Origin: Chitinophaga sp. sic0106
GTDB lineage: Bacteria; Bacteroidota; Bacteroidia; Chitinophagales; Chitinophagaceae
Direction of reading: 5' to 3'
Assembly (NCBI RefSeq): GCF_019219075.1
Contig: NZ_JAHUWJ010000029.1
Location: 17,810 to 81,809, forward strand
DNA: 64,000 bases
Positions within the stretch are counted from its first letter, which is position 1. Every line of letters starts with the position of its first letter. Below are positions 40,817-48,874 of this stretch, piece after piece. A model generated the notes under the pieces. It saw nothing but the letters and a program-made list of their open reading frames with translations, had not been told where the DNA came from and did not search any database. The position numbers and the translations under genes are program-made.

Positions 40817-41872
40817 TTATCTTTTCTGGTACTGCTCGCTGTAATATTGTTGATAGGCGCCGCTGGTTACGTGGTCCAGCCATTCCTGGTTCTGGAGATA
40901 CCAGTCCACCGTTTTCTCTAATCCTTCTTCAAACTGAAGAGATGGTTCCCAGCCCAGTTCTTTATTCAACTTGGTTGCATCAATGGCATACCTTAAGTCA
41001 TGGCCTGCGCGGTCTTTCACAAATGTGATCAGCTGTGCACTGGTACCCTCTGGGCGTCCCAGCTTTTTATCCATCACTTTGCAAAGCAGTTGAATCAGAT
41101 CAATGTTTTTCCACTCGTTAAATCCACCGATATTGTAAGTTTCTCCCAGGCGGCCGTTATGGAAAATAGTATCAATCGCACGGGCATGGTCTTCTACAAA
41201 CAGCCAGTCGCGCACATTTTCACCTTTACCGTACACTGGTACCGGCTTATTGTTTTTGATATTATGAATGGCCAGCGGAATTAATTTCTCCGGAAAATGA
41301 TGAGAGCCGTAGTTATTAGAGCAATTAGAAATAATAGCAGGGAGATGGTAAGTGTGATAGTAGGCCATCACAAAGTGGTCGGAACTGGCTTTCGATGCAG
41401 AATACGGAGAACGGGGATCATACGAAGTTTCTTCTGTAAAGAAGCCCTCTTCGCCCAGTGAGCCATATACTTCATCGGTAGACACATGATAGAACAGTTT
41501 GCCTTCCTCATTACCTTTCCAGTATTTCCTGGCGGTGTTCAGCAATACAGCTGTACCCAATACATTGGTTTTAATGAATGCCAGTGGTTCCATGATAGAT
41601 CTGTCCACATGACTTTCCGCTGCCAGATGTATCACGCCATCAAAAGCATAACGCTGAAAGAGTGTATCTACAAAGGCTTCATCCATGATGTCACCTTTTT
41701 CGAAGATATAATTAGGCTTGTCTTTTACGTCTGTCAGGTTTTCCAGATTACCGGCATAGGTCAGTGCGTCGAGATTTACGATCTGATAGTCAGGGTATTT
41801 GTTTACAAATAATCTGACTACATGGGAGCCAATAAATCCGGCACCGCCGGTAATTAAAAGTTTCCGCTTCAT
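40817..41872 (-). CDS. rfbB: dTDP-glucose 4,6-dehydratase
   Basis: A 351-residue extended SDR. NAD-binding ITGGAGFIGSHVVR, VIHLAAESHVDRSI, HVSTDEVYGSLG, catalytic YSASKASSDHFV, NNYGSHHFPEKLIPL and VRDWLFVEDHARAI are RmlB signatures. It converts dTDP-glucose to the 4-keto-6-deoxy sugar. The gene lies 19 bases after the UDP-xylose synthase gene. The enzyme that makes dTDP-glucose (RmlA) is not in this operon. Confidence 0.96.
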   Translation of the reverse strand: MKRKLLITGGAGFIGSHVVRLFVNKYPDYQIVNLDALTYAGNLENLTDVKDKPNYIFEKGDIMDEAFVDTLFQRYAFDGVIHLAAESHVDRSIMEPLAFIKTNVLGTAVLLNTARKYWKGNEEGKLFYHVSTDEVYGSLGEEGFFTEETSYDPRSPYSASKASSDHFVMAYYHTYHLPAIISNCSNNYGSHHFPEKLIPLAIHNIKNNKPVPVYGKGENVRDWLFVEDHARAIDTIFHNGRLGETYNIGGFNEWKNIDLIQLLCKVMDKKLGRPEGTSAQLITFVKDRAGHDLRYAIDATKLNKELGWEPSLQFEEGLEKTVDWYLQNQEWLDHVTSGAYQQYYSEQYQKR

Positions 41873-41891
41873 GGGAATTGAAATGTCGGTT

Positions 41892-42836
41892 TTATTTTGA
41901 TAATGCTTTTTTGAAGTAGTCGTAGGTAATCCGCAAACCCTCTTCCCTGCCTACTTTAGGAGCCCAGGATAAAAGTGTACGGGCCTTGGTAATGTCAGGT
42001 TGCCGTTGTTTAGGATCATCTTTAGGCAGCGGAAGATAAACTATTTTTTGTTTAGACCCGGTTAACCGGATCACCTCTTCCGCAAACTGGTTAAGGGTGA
42101 TCTCCTCCGGATTGCCGATGTTAACAGGCAGATGGTAGTCTGATAACAAAAGCCGGTAAATGCCTTCTATCAGGTCTTCCACATAACAGAAGGAGCGGGT
42201 TTGACTTCCATCCCCAAATACGGTGAGGTCTTCCCCGTTCAATGCCTGACTCATAAATGCCGGCAAAGCGCGGCCATCGTTGAGTCGCATACGTGGACCA
42301 TAAGTATTGAAGATGCGTACGATCCGGGTTTCTACACCATGGAAATTATGATAAGCCATGGTAATGGATTCCAGGAAGCGCTTGGCTTCGTCATACACCC
42401 CTCTCGGACCTACGGGATTTACATTCCCCCAGTATTCCTCCGGTTGAGGATGTACCGTAGGATCGCCATATACTTCTGAAGTGGAGGCCACCAATATTCT
42501 GGCTTTCTTCTCTTTTGCCAGGCCCAGTAAATTGTGTGTTCCCAGTGATCCTACTTTTAATGTCTGTATCGGCATTTTCAGATAATCAATGGGGCTTGCG
42601 GGGGAGGCAAAGTTCAGAATGTAGTCGAGTTTACCGGGAACGTGCACAAATTTGGTCACATCATGGTGGTAATACTCAAAGTCAGGTAAGGGGAACAAGT
42701 GTTCGATATTGCTGATATTTCCTGTGAGAAGGTTATCCATGGCGATTACATGATAACCCTCTTTAATAAAGCGATCACAAAGATGTGAGCCCAGGAAGCC
42801 GGCTGCGCCGGCTATCAGGATTCTCTTTTTTTCCAT
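41892..42836 (-). CDS. UDP-glucuronate decarboxylase (UDP-xylose synthase)
   Basis: A 314-residue extended SDR. NAD motif IAGAAGFLGSHLCDRF; FASPASPIDYLKMPIQTLKVG, ASTSEVYGDPTVHPQ, GVYDEAKRFLES (Y-x3-K) and FNTYGPRMRLNDGRALPAFM are hallmark UXS segments that separate it from other epimerases. It converts UDP-glucuronate to UDP-xylose, using the product of the UDP-glucose dehydrogenase encoded 12 bases upstream. Together they supply xylose for polysaccharide or glycan synthesis. Confidence 0.93.
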   Translation of the reverse strand: MEKKRILIAGAAGFLGSHLCDRFIKEGYHVIAMDNLLTGNISNIEHLFPLPDFEYYHHDVTKFVHVPGKLDYILNFASPASPIDYLKMPIQTLKVGSLGTHNLLGLAKEKKARILVASTSEVYGDPTVHPQPEEYWGNVNPVGPRGVYDEAKRFLESITMAYHNFHGVETRIVRIFNTYGPRMRLNDGRALPAFMSQALNGEDLTVFGDGSQTRSFCYVEDLIEGIYRLLLSDYHLPVNIGNPEEITLNQFAEEVIRLTGSKQKIVYLPLPKDDPKQRQPDITKARTLLSWAPKVGREEGLRITYDYFKKALSK

Positions 42837-42848
42837 ATTAGAAAAGCG

Positions 42849-44162
42849 TTAAGAAACAACAGGAGTACGGCCTACGCTCTCGTAATGATAACCCAGTTCA
42901 CTCATACGGCTTACTTCAAATAGGTTTCTGCCATCAAAAATGGCTTTATTTTTTAAGGCTGATGAAATTTTGTTGAAATCAGGTGTTCTGAACACACTCC
43001 ATTCTGTACAGATAATGAGTGCATCGGCGTTTTCCAGGCAGTTATACTGGTGCTCACCATAAGTGATTTTATCACCCATTAACTGTTTCACATTGTGCAT
43101 CGCTTCGGGATCAAACACCGCCACGGTAGCGCCTTCCGCCAACAGGTACTCTATCATGTATAACGCCGGCGCCTCCCGGATATCGTCTGTGTTTGGTTTA
43201 AACGCCAGTCCCCACATCGCGAAATGCTTTCCTTTCAGGTCGTTCCCAAAGTATGCCTTAATCTTTGGCATGAGAAACAGCTTCTGCGCTTCGTTTACGT
43301 CCATCACGGCATTGAGGATCTTAAAGTCGTAATCGGCTTCTTCAGATGATTTAACGAGTGCCTGTACGTCTTTAGGGAAACAGCTGCCGCCATATCCGAT
43401 GCCAGGAAACAGGAAACGCTTGCCTATGCGGTCATCACTGCCGATACCACGGCGTACCATATCCACATCCGCACCCAACTTTTCACACAAGATAGCAATC
43501 TCGTTCATGAATGAAATTTTGGTAGCGAGGAAAGAGTTAGCCGCGTATTTGGTTAGTTCGGCGGACTTTTCATCCATATATATCACCGGGTTGCCCTGGC
43601 GTACAAAGGGGGCAAAAAGTTCGCCCATCACTTTACGGGCTTTTTCTGATTCCGTACCGATAATTACCCGGTCAGGTTTCATGAAATCATCTACAGCCAC
43701 ACCTTCTCTTAAAAACTCCGGGTTGGAAACCACATCGAAAGGAACAGTCGTATTGCGGGCTATTGCTGCCGCTACCTTTTCGGCGGTGCCAACAGGTACG
43801 GTGCTTTTGTCTACAATAACGGTATAATCTGTAATCATTTTTCCCAGCTGATCAGCTACGCCTAACACATAGGAGAGGTCAGCAGCCCCGTCAGCACCGG
43901 GAGGGGTTGGCAAAGCGAGAAAGATCACGGCTGCATCCTTTATGCCTTCCTGTAGGTCGGTCGTAAAGTGCAGGCGGTCTTCTTTGAGGTTTCTTTCGAA
44001 TAGTTTTTCCAGGCCGGGTTCATAAATGGTAATCTGGCCGGATGATAATTTCTGTACTTTGTTGGCATCGATGTCGACACAGGTTACATCGTTTCCTGTT
44101 TCTGCAAAACAGGTACCGGTTACGAGTCCAACGTAACCGGTACCTACTACTGTAATCTTCAT
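42849..44162 (-). CDS. UDP-glucose 6-dehydrogenase
   Basis: A 437-residue protein. Start MKITVVGTGYVGLVTGTCFAE (NAD motif), FLALPTPPGADGAADLSYV, STVPVGTAEKV, NPEFLREGVAVDDFMKPDRV, and the catalytic Cys in GGSCFPKDVQAL; the C-terminal part closes the UDP site (AFKPNTDDIREAP). It oxidises UDP-glucose twice to UDP-glucuronate. Its ATG overlaps the TGA of the DegT gene (ATGA), so the two are translationally coupled. Confidence 0.96.
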   Translation of the reverse strand: MKITVVGTGYVGLVTGTCFAETGNDVTCVDIDANKVQKLSSGQITIYEPGLEKLFERNLKEDRLHFTTDLQEGIKDAAVIFLALPTPPGADGAADLSYVLGVADQLGKMITDYTVIVDKSTVPVGTAEKVAAAIARNTTVPFDVVSNPEFLREGVAVDDFMKPDRVIIGTESEKARKVMGELFAPFVRQGNPVIYMDEKSAELTKYAANSFLATKISFMNEIAILCEKLGADVDMVRRGIGSDDRIGKRFLFPGIGYGGSCFPKDVQALVKSSEEADYDFKILNAVMDVNEAQKLFLMPKIKAYFGNDLKGKHFAMWGLAFKPNTDDIREAPALYMIEYLLAEGATVAVFDPEAMHNVKQLMGDKITYGEHQYNCLENADALIICTEWSVFRTPDFNKISSALKNKAIFDGRNLFEVSRMSELGYHYESVGRTPVVS

Positions 44163-45298
44163 GCAGGGTTCTGATTTAGAAATGATTTGACGGATTGAAT
44201 AATGTGATCGAGTTGATCAGCGTCCATTTCAGTGTGTATTGGCAAGGAAATCACCTTGTGGGTGAGGGCGTCGGTTACTGGTAAATCAAATTCAGCACCA
44301 CCAAAATCTGCGAACATTTTCTGACGGTGTGCCGGAACAGGATAGTAAATCATGGCAGGTACCTGCTTTTCAGCCAGGTATTGCTGCAGTGCGAGTCTGT
44401 CGGCTCCTTCCAGCTGTAAAGTATATTGATGAAACACGTGGTAGCTGTTAGCTGCACGATATGGTGTCACTATCTGCGGAACGTCCGCAAACGCTGCATC
44501 ATAGGCATCGGCTACTGCGCGGCGTGCTTTTACATATTCATCCAGTAATGGCAGTTTAATGCGTAATACAGCAGCCTGCACGGTGTCTAAGCGGGAGTTA
44601 ACGCCCACCACATCGTGGTAGTAACGGGCGGACTGGCCATGGTTTGCTACCATGCGGATCTGTGCAGCAATGGCATCGTCATTGGTAAAAATAGCACCAC
44701 CATCTCCATAACAACCCAGATTTTTAGACGGGAAGAATGAAGTACAGCCAATATGTCCAATAGCACCCGCTTTTTTCTTGCTGCCGTCCTTAAAGGTATA
44801 ATCAGCACCAATTGCCTGTGCATTATCTTCAATCACATACAGGTTATGTTTGTTGGCGACTTCCATCAGTGGCTCCATGTCGGCCACATGACCATACAAA
44901 TGCACCGGTACAATCGCTTTGGTTTTAGGGGTAATGGCTTTTTCAATCTGTGCCACATCCAGGCAGTAGGTTTTAGGATCAATGTCCACAAACACCGGCT
45001 TCAGGCGCAGCAAGGCTATCACTTCAGCGGTAGCAATAAAAGTGAAAGAAGGAGTAATCACTTCATCACCTGGTTCGAGGCCCAGGGCCATCATGGCAAT
45101 CTGTAACGCGTCAGTACCGTTGGCGCAAGGTATCACGTGCTTTACATCTAAATACTGCTGTAATTCCTGAGAAAACTGCTGCACAGCTCCGCCGTTAATA
45201 AAGGCAGAACTCTCCAAAACTTCCTGGATGGCTGCATCAACCTGTGGTTTAATCTTGTTGTACTGGCGTTTCAAATCTACCATCTGAATAGGAACCAT
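44159..45298 (-). CDS. DegT/DnrJ/EryC1 sugar aminotransferase
   Basis: A 379-residue PLP enzyme. PCANGTDALQIAMMALGL (phosphate cup), EVITPSFTFIATAEVI, the PLP Asp in VIEDNAQAIGA, and the Schiff-base Lys in CTSFFPSKNLGCYGDGG are family signatures; the C-terminal part has the RLDTVQAAVLRIKL block. It transfers an amino group to a nucleotide-linked keto-sugar. The product is unclear, since none of the neighbours makes an obvious keto substrate for it; a 3-keto-glucuronate or 4-keto-6-deoxy sugar is possible. First gene of the operon, with a -7 box 35 bases before the start. Confidence 0.92.
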   Translation of the reverse strand: MVPIQMVDLKRQYNKIKPQVDAAIQEVLESSAFINGGAVQQFSQELQQYLDVKHVIPCANGTDALQIAMMALGLEPGDEVITPSFTFIATAEVIALLRLKPVFVDIDPKTYCLDVAQIEKAITPKTKAIVPVHLYGHVADMEPLMEVANKHNLYVIEDNAQAIGADYTFKDGSKKKAGAIGHIGCTSFFPSKNLGCYGDGGAIFTNDDAIAAQIRMVANHGQSARYYHDVVGVNSRLDTVQAAVLRIKLPLLDEYVKARRAVADAYDAAFADVPQIVTPYRAANSYHVFHQYTLQLEGADRLALQQYLAEKQVPAMIYYPVPAHRQKMFADFGGAEFDLPVTDALTHKVISLPIHTEMDADQLDHIIQSVKSFLNQNPA

Positions 45299-45332
45299 AT
45301 GCGCTGTATATTTTTATTTTGTTTAAAGTGTG

Positions 45333-45340
45333 CAAATTTA
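45333..45340 (-). promoter_or_regulatory. -7 box (TAAATTTG) of the nucleotide-sugar operon
   Basis: Exact TAnnTTTG match on the minus strand upstream of the DegT gene, in a 113-base divergent gap shared with the kdtA promoter. Confidence 0.55.
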
Positions 45341-45364
45341 CAAAAATTGACGTTGGGAGGGACC

Positions 45365-45372
45365 TATCTTTG
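45365..45372 (+). promoter_or_regulatory. -7 box (TATCTTTG) of kdtA
   Basis: Exact TAnnTTTG match 40 bases before the kdtA start at 45412. It rules out an upstream in-frame ATG at 45319 as the start, since that would lie before the promoter. Confidence 0.6.
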
Positions 45373-45411
45373 TACCTCCTCAAAATTTGGGTAAAAGTAC
45401 GCAAGCAAAAC

Positions 45412-46671
45412 ATGATAGCATCTATTATATATAACTTATTTATCAGGTTATACCGGTTGGGGGTAGGAATCGCCGCAACAGCCGGCAACCAGAAAGCCCA
45501 AAAGTGGATCAATGGCCGCCGGCATTGGGCCAGCCAGCTCAAAGAGCAGCACCTGGAAAGGGCGGCAGTGGTGTGGGTACATGCCGCATCCCTCGGGGAA
45601 TTTGAACAGGGAAGGCCCGTACTGGAAGCTATCAGGGCTGCCTATCCCGGCCATAAAATTTTGTTAACTTTTTTCTCCCCATCAGGTTATGAGGTACGCC
45701 ACAACTATCCCGGGGCCGACTATATCTGCTACCTGCCACTGGATACCCCGGCAAATGCCAGGCAGTTTGTAGAAATAGTAAAGCCACAACTGGTTATTTT
45801 TATCAAGTATGAATTCTGGTTACATTTCCTAACTGAATTGCATACACGAAAAATACCGGTGCTGCTGATTTCGGGCATCTTCCGGAACGATCAGGTCTTC
45901 TTTAAGCCCTATGGCGGCATGTTTCGCCGGCTGCTGGGCGGGTTTACGCACCTGTTTCTTCAAAACCAGGCCTCTATGGAGCTGTTGCAGCAGTTAGGTC
46001 TCAAAAATATATCTGTCAGCGGAGATACCCGGTTCGACCGGGTGGCGGCATTACTCCAGGATGGTAACACCTTGCCGCTCATCGACAAGTTTGCCGCTGA
46101 AAGCCGCCTGCTGGTGGCAGGTAGTACCTGGCCTGATGATGAACAGCTGCTTGCCGGCTGGTGGAACACGCCACAAAATGCTAACCTGAAACTGGTCATA
46201 GCCCCGCATGAAATACACGAAGCGCATATCCAGTCCATTCTCCGGCATTTTCCTGACGCGGTGCGCTATTCCGCACTGAAAGAGAACTGGCAGGAAGCGA
46301 AGGTGCTGATTATAGATAATATCGGTATGCTCACCACTCTCTATAAATATGCTACCATCGCCTATGTAGGCGGCGGTTTGGGCAAAGGTGGTATTCATAA
46401 TATCCTGGAACCGGCGGTGTATGGCATGCCGGTGATCATCGGCCCCGTGTATGAAAAATACTTTGAGGCAGTGGAACTCGTGGCCGCAGGTGGTGCACTG
46501 GTGGTACATGACGAGGCGCAATTGAAGGATACCCTGCATCAACTGTTGACAGCCGATGAGGTGTATAAAAAAGCAGCGGCCACCAGTAAGTCTTACGTGA
46601 TGGCCAACCAGGGAGCTACCCCAAAAATTATGGATTATATTCAGGAGAAGCGCTTCCTGAGCAATGTATAA
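45412..46671 (+). CDS. kdtA: 3-deoxy-D-manno-octulosonic acid (Kdo) transferase
   Basis: I chose the ATG at 45412 (MIASIIYNLFIRLYRLG, an N-terminal membrane anchor); the frame is open upstream but the promoter lies between. This gives 419 residues. Signatures: WVHAASLGEFEQGRPVLE, ILLTFFSPSGYEV, YICYLPLDTPANARQF, LVIFIKYEFWLHFL, the GT-B C-terminal half with LVAGSTWPDDEQLL, APHEIHEAHI and YVGGGLGKGGIHNILEPAVYGMPV. It adds Kdo to lipid A precursors. Its 3' end overlaps the convergent gene by 31 bases. Confidence 0.95.
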   Translation: MIASIIYNLFIRLYRLGVGIAATAGNQKAQKWINGRRHWASQLKEQHLERAAVVWVHAASLGEFEQGRPVLEAIRAAYPGHKILLTFFSPSGYEVRHNYPGADYICYLPLDTPANARQFVEIVKPQLVIFIKYEFWLHFLTELHTRKIPVLLISGIFRNDQVFFKPYGGMFRRLLGGFTHLFLQNQASMELLQQLGLKNISVSGDTRFDRVAALLQDGNTLPLIDKFAAESRLLVAGSTWPDDEQLLAGWWNTPQNANLKLVIAPHEIHEAHIQSILRHFPDAVRYSALKENWQEAKVLIIDNIGMLTTLYKYATIAYVGGGLGKGGIHNILEPAVYGMPVIIGPVYEKYFEAVELVAAGGALVVHDEAQLKDTLHQLLTADEVYKKAAATSKSYVMANQGATPKIMDYIQEKRFLSNV

Positions 46672-47567
46672 AATTGCTGTACCAGCGGATGATCATCCTG
46701 CCAGCCTTGCAATATCTTTATTTCCCGTTGTATCCAGCGGTCCGCATCCTGCAATGAAGGGAAGTCGTTGATGGTTTTGATGGATCGCTCGTACAGGTCA
46801 GTATCGTTGTTAAAGAGTTCTGAAATGAACTGGTATTTATCATTGATCCCAATGGCGCTCTTCAGGTCCTGCACCCGCTGTTGACCGAGCTTCTGCCCCA
46901 ATTCTACTTTTTGCTGCGCCAGCCTTTCGTTTAACGATGCCGGTGCAGTATGGCCATTATTGGTTTTCGGTTCTATGTTATCGAAAAGTGTTGCTATTGC
47001 AGGCTTTGACTTTTCAGCTGCCGGCTGATGGAATAGCGGCTCCGGTGCAGGTGCCTGCTGGGGCATGGCGGCCGGAGGTATCGGAGCATGTTGTACGGGC
47101 GAGGGTTCCGGGTGGTAAGCAGGTGCCGGCGGATTATACGGCGCCGGTATTTCCTGCTGGTATTGCACCGGTGCCGGAGGTATCTGCTCCGGTGTCTGTT
47201 CCCGCTGGTGCACTGGCGCTGCCGTCTCCACTTTTTCCTCTGTAACCGGTGGTTCCCAGGATACAACAGGTATTTCCTTTTCCGGAATATCCGTTTGCGT
47301 TACTTCCGGTTTATTTGCCGGTAATGTTGTAGTTTGCACCGCTGGTTCAGGAACAGTCACAAATGTTTCCTGGCGTGCAGGCATAATTACAGCAATCTGC
47401 CCCTGGTTAGACTGCGCCTGTATTTGCTGGTTTTGCTGATGCTGACGGTTACGCGCATGCAATACCTCTGCCTGCAACATCTGCGTATAATACGAGATCG
47501 TTTGCAGGTCGGCGCCGGTATACCTCAATTCCTGAAGCTTGTCAATTAATGCATATATTTTTTCCAT
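46641..47567 (-). CDS. Hypothetical protein with a proline/glutamine-rich linker
   Basis: A 308-residue cytoplasmic protein. Residues 1-50 are a helical start (MEKIYALIDKLQELRYTGAD); residues 60-190 are a low-complexity, Pro/Gln/Glu-rich linker without structure; residues 205-305 form a conserved helical domain (LNERLAQQKVELGQKLGQQ, LKSAIGINDKYQFISELFN, IKTINDFPSLQDADRWIQRE). Proteins with this end domain occur widely in Bacteroidota, usually unnamed. No signal peptide or membrane segment. It converges on kdtA with a 31-base overlap and is divergent from the thymidine kinase gene. Confidence 0.8.
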   Translation of the reverse strand: MEKIYALIDKLQELRYTGADLQTISYYTQMLQAEVLHARNRQHQQNQQIQAQSNQGQIAVIMPARQETFVTVPEPAVQTTTLPANKPEVTQTDIPEKEIPVVSWEPPVTEEKVETAAPVHQREQTPEQIPPAPVQYQQEIPAPYNPPAPAYHPEPSPVQHAPIPPAAMPQQAPAPEPLFHQPAAEKSKPAIATLFDNIEPKTNNGHTAPASLNERLAQQKVELGQKLGQQRVQDLKSAIGINDKYQFISELFNNDTDLYERSIKTINDFPSLQDADRWIQREIKILQGWQDDHPLVQQFYTLLRKRFS

Positions 47568-47653
47568 GCCTTAATTGTTAAACGGTGAATAATAGATAAT
47601 TATTTCACTAAAATTATGGTATTTTAATTAATTAATAATCAAAATAGTACATT

Positions 47654-48223
47654 ATGTTTATTGAACCTTCTCTTGCAGGAGGACGCAGAGGCTGGATAGA
47701 AGTTATTTGCGGCTCAATGTTCTCCGGAAAAACGGAAGAACTGATCCGCCGACTCAAACGCGCACGGATTGCCAACCTGAAAGTGGAGATCTTTAAACCT
47801 GCTGTAGATACACGTTATGATGAGGTCGACATTGTATCACACGATGAGAACTCAATCAGGTCTACCCCTATCGAAAACTCCCAGCAGATTCTTTTGCTGG
47901 CCCAGGAAGTGGATGTAGTGGCCATTGATGAAGCGCAGTTCTTTGATGCGGAATTACCTAATGTATGTGATCAGCTGGCCTTACGCGGTATTCGCGTGAT
48001 TATAGCCGGACTGGACATGGATTTTGCAGGAAACCCTTTTGGCCCTATGCCGGCACTGCTGGCAAAGGGAGAATATATCACCAAGCTCCACGCTATTTGC
48101 GTGAAATGTGGGCATATCGCTAATTTCTCTTACCGTAAGTCTCAAACCAAAGAAACGCTGTTACTCGGTGAAAAAGATTTGTACGAACCCCGTTGCCGCC
48201 ATTGCTATTACGAAGGGCAATAA
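47654..48223 (+). CDS. tdk: Thymidine kinase (type II)
   Basis: A 189-residue protein. P-loop GSMFSGKTEELIRRLKRA, catalytic Glu in VDVVAIDEAQFFD, the lasso loop GLDMDFAGNPFGPMPAL, and a zinc ribbon with cysteines in AICVKCGHIANFSYRKS and EPRCRHCYY. It phosphorylates thymidine to dTMP in salvage. Ends before the terminator at 48250-48284. Confidence 0.97.
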   Translation: MFIEPSLAGGRRGWIEVICGSMFSGKTEELIRRLKRARIANLKVEIFKPAVDTRYDEVDIVSHDENSIRSTPIENSQQILLLAQEVDVVAIDEAQFFDAELPNVCDQLALRGIRVIIAGLDMDFAGNPFGPMPALLAKGEYITKLHAICVKCGHIANFSYRKSQTKETLLLGEKDLYEPRCRHCYYEGQ

Positions 48224-48249
48224 TCATATAGCTGACGCTATCATAACAA

Positions 48250-48284
48250 AAAAGGGTTCCGGGTCTTAGATCCGGAACCCTTTT
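48250..48284 (+). terminator. Intrinsic terminator after tdk
   Basis: A 13-base-pair stem (48250-48262 with 48272-48284) with A-rich and T-rich ends; placed between convergent tdk and the GtrA gene, it may serve both. Confidence 0.8.
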
Positions 48285-48316
48285 AATGAGATACCATTAG
48301 CATCTCACTAAAAAAA

Positions 48317-48799
48317 TTATATGCTTTGTTTAACCTTAAACGTAAATTTCTTTTGTGTAAGATAGCTGAAAATCACTACCACAGCGGTAGTGCAGATTCT
48401 GGCAACGGTAGGGAAGAGGTGCAGGTGCTCTACAAACAGTTTCATCAACGCATAATTCAATAACACACATACACCCACCAGCATGAAATAGCGGAACAAC
48501 TGCGTACGTCCCTGGAGGTTAGACTCCGAAAACACCACGTACTTGCTCAGCAGGAAGCCGGTAGGGAAAGTCACCGCCATAGACATGAACATAGCCGCAA
48601 TGTGGGCGCCGATGTTAATAAATGGCAGATGCACCACCTGTTTTTCCAGGATGAAGTTGTAGCATATGAAATACAGGAAAATATCCAGCAAGGTATTCCC
48701 ACCCCCACAAGCCAGGTAGCGGAACGTCTGCTTGGGAATTATTCCACTGAATGGTTTATGGAAGAAGTCAATAATGTTGAGTATGAGTCTGCGTATCAT
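48317..48799 (-). CDS. GtrA-like membrane protein
   Basis: I place the start at 48799 (MIRRLILNIIDFFHKPF) because a -7 box at 48814-48821 lies between it and a possible ATG at 48832. About 160 residues with four membrane segments: YLACGGGNTLLDIFLYFICY, IAAMFMSMAVTFPTGFLLSKY, YFMLVGVCVLLNYALMKLF and ICTTAVVVIFSYLTQKKFTF, the last ending in the positive motif of the family. GtrA proteins are thought to flip polyprenol-linked sugars or help arabinogalactan and O-antigen glucosylation; partner unknown here. Confidence 0.85.
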   Translation of the reverse strand: MIRRLILNIIDFFHKPFSGIIPKQTFRYLACGGGNTLLDIFLYFICYNFILEKQVVHLPFINIGAHIAAMFMSMAVTFPTGFLLSKYVVFSESNLQGRTQLFRYFMLVGVCVLLNYALMKLFVEHLHLFPTVARICTTAVVVIFSYLTQKKFTFKVKQSI

Positions 48800-48813
48800 A
48801 TTAAAAAGTCCCG

Positions 48814-48821
48814 CAAAGTTA
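48814..48821 (-). promoter_or_regulatory. -7 box (TAACTTTG) of the GtrA gene
   Basis: Exact match on the minus strand, 15 bases upstream of the ATG at 48799. It decides the start codon. Confidence 0.55.
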
Positions 48822-48874
48822 AACGTTTCCAATTTTTATGGAAGCACTTTAACTTATTTAACATAAATATTGAA

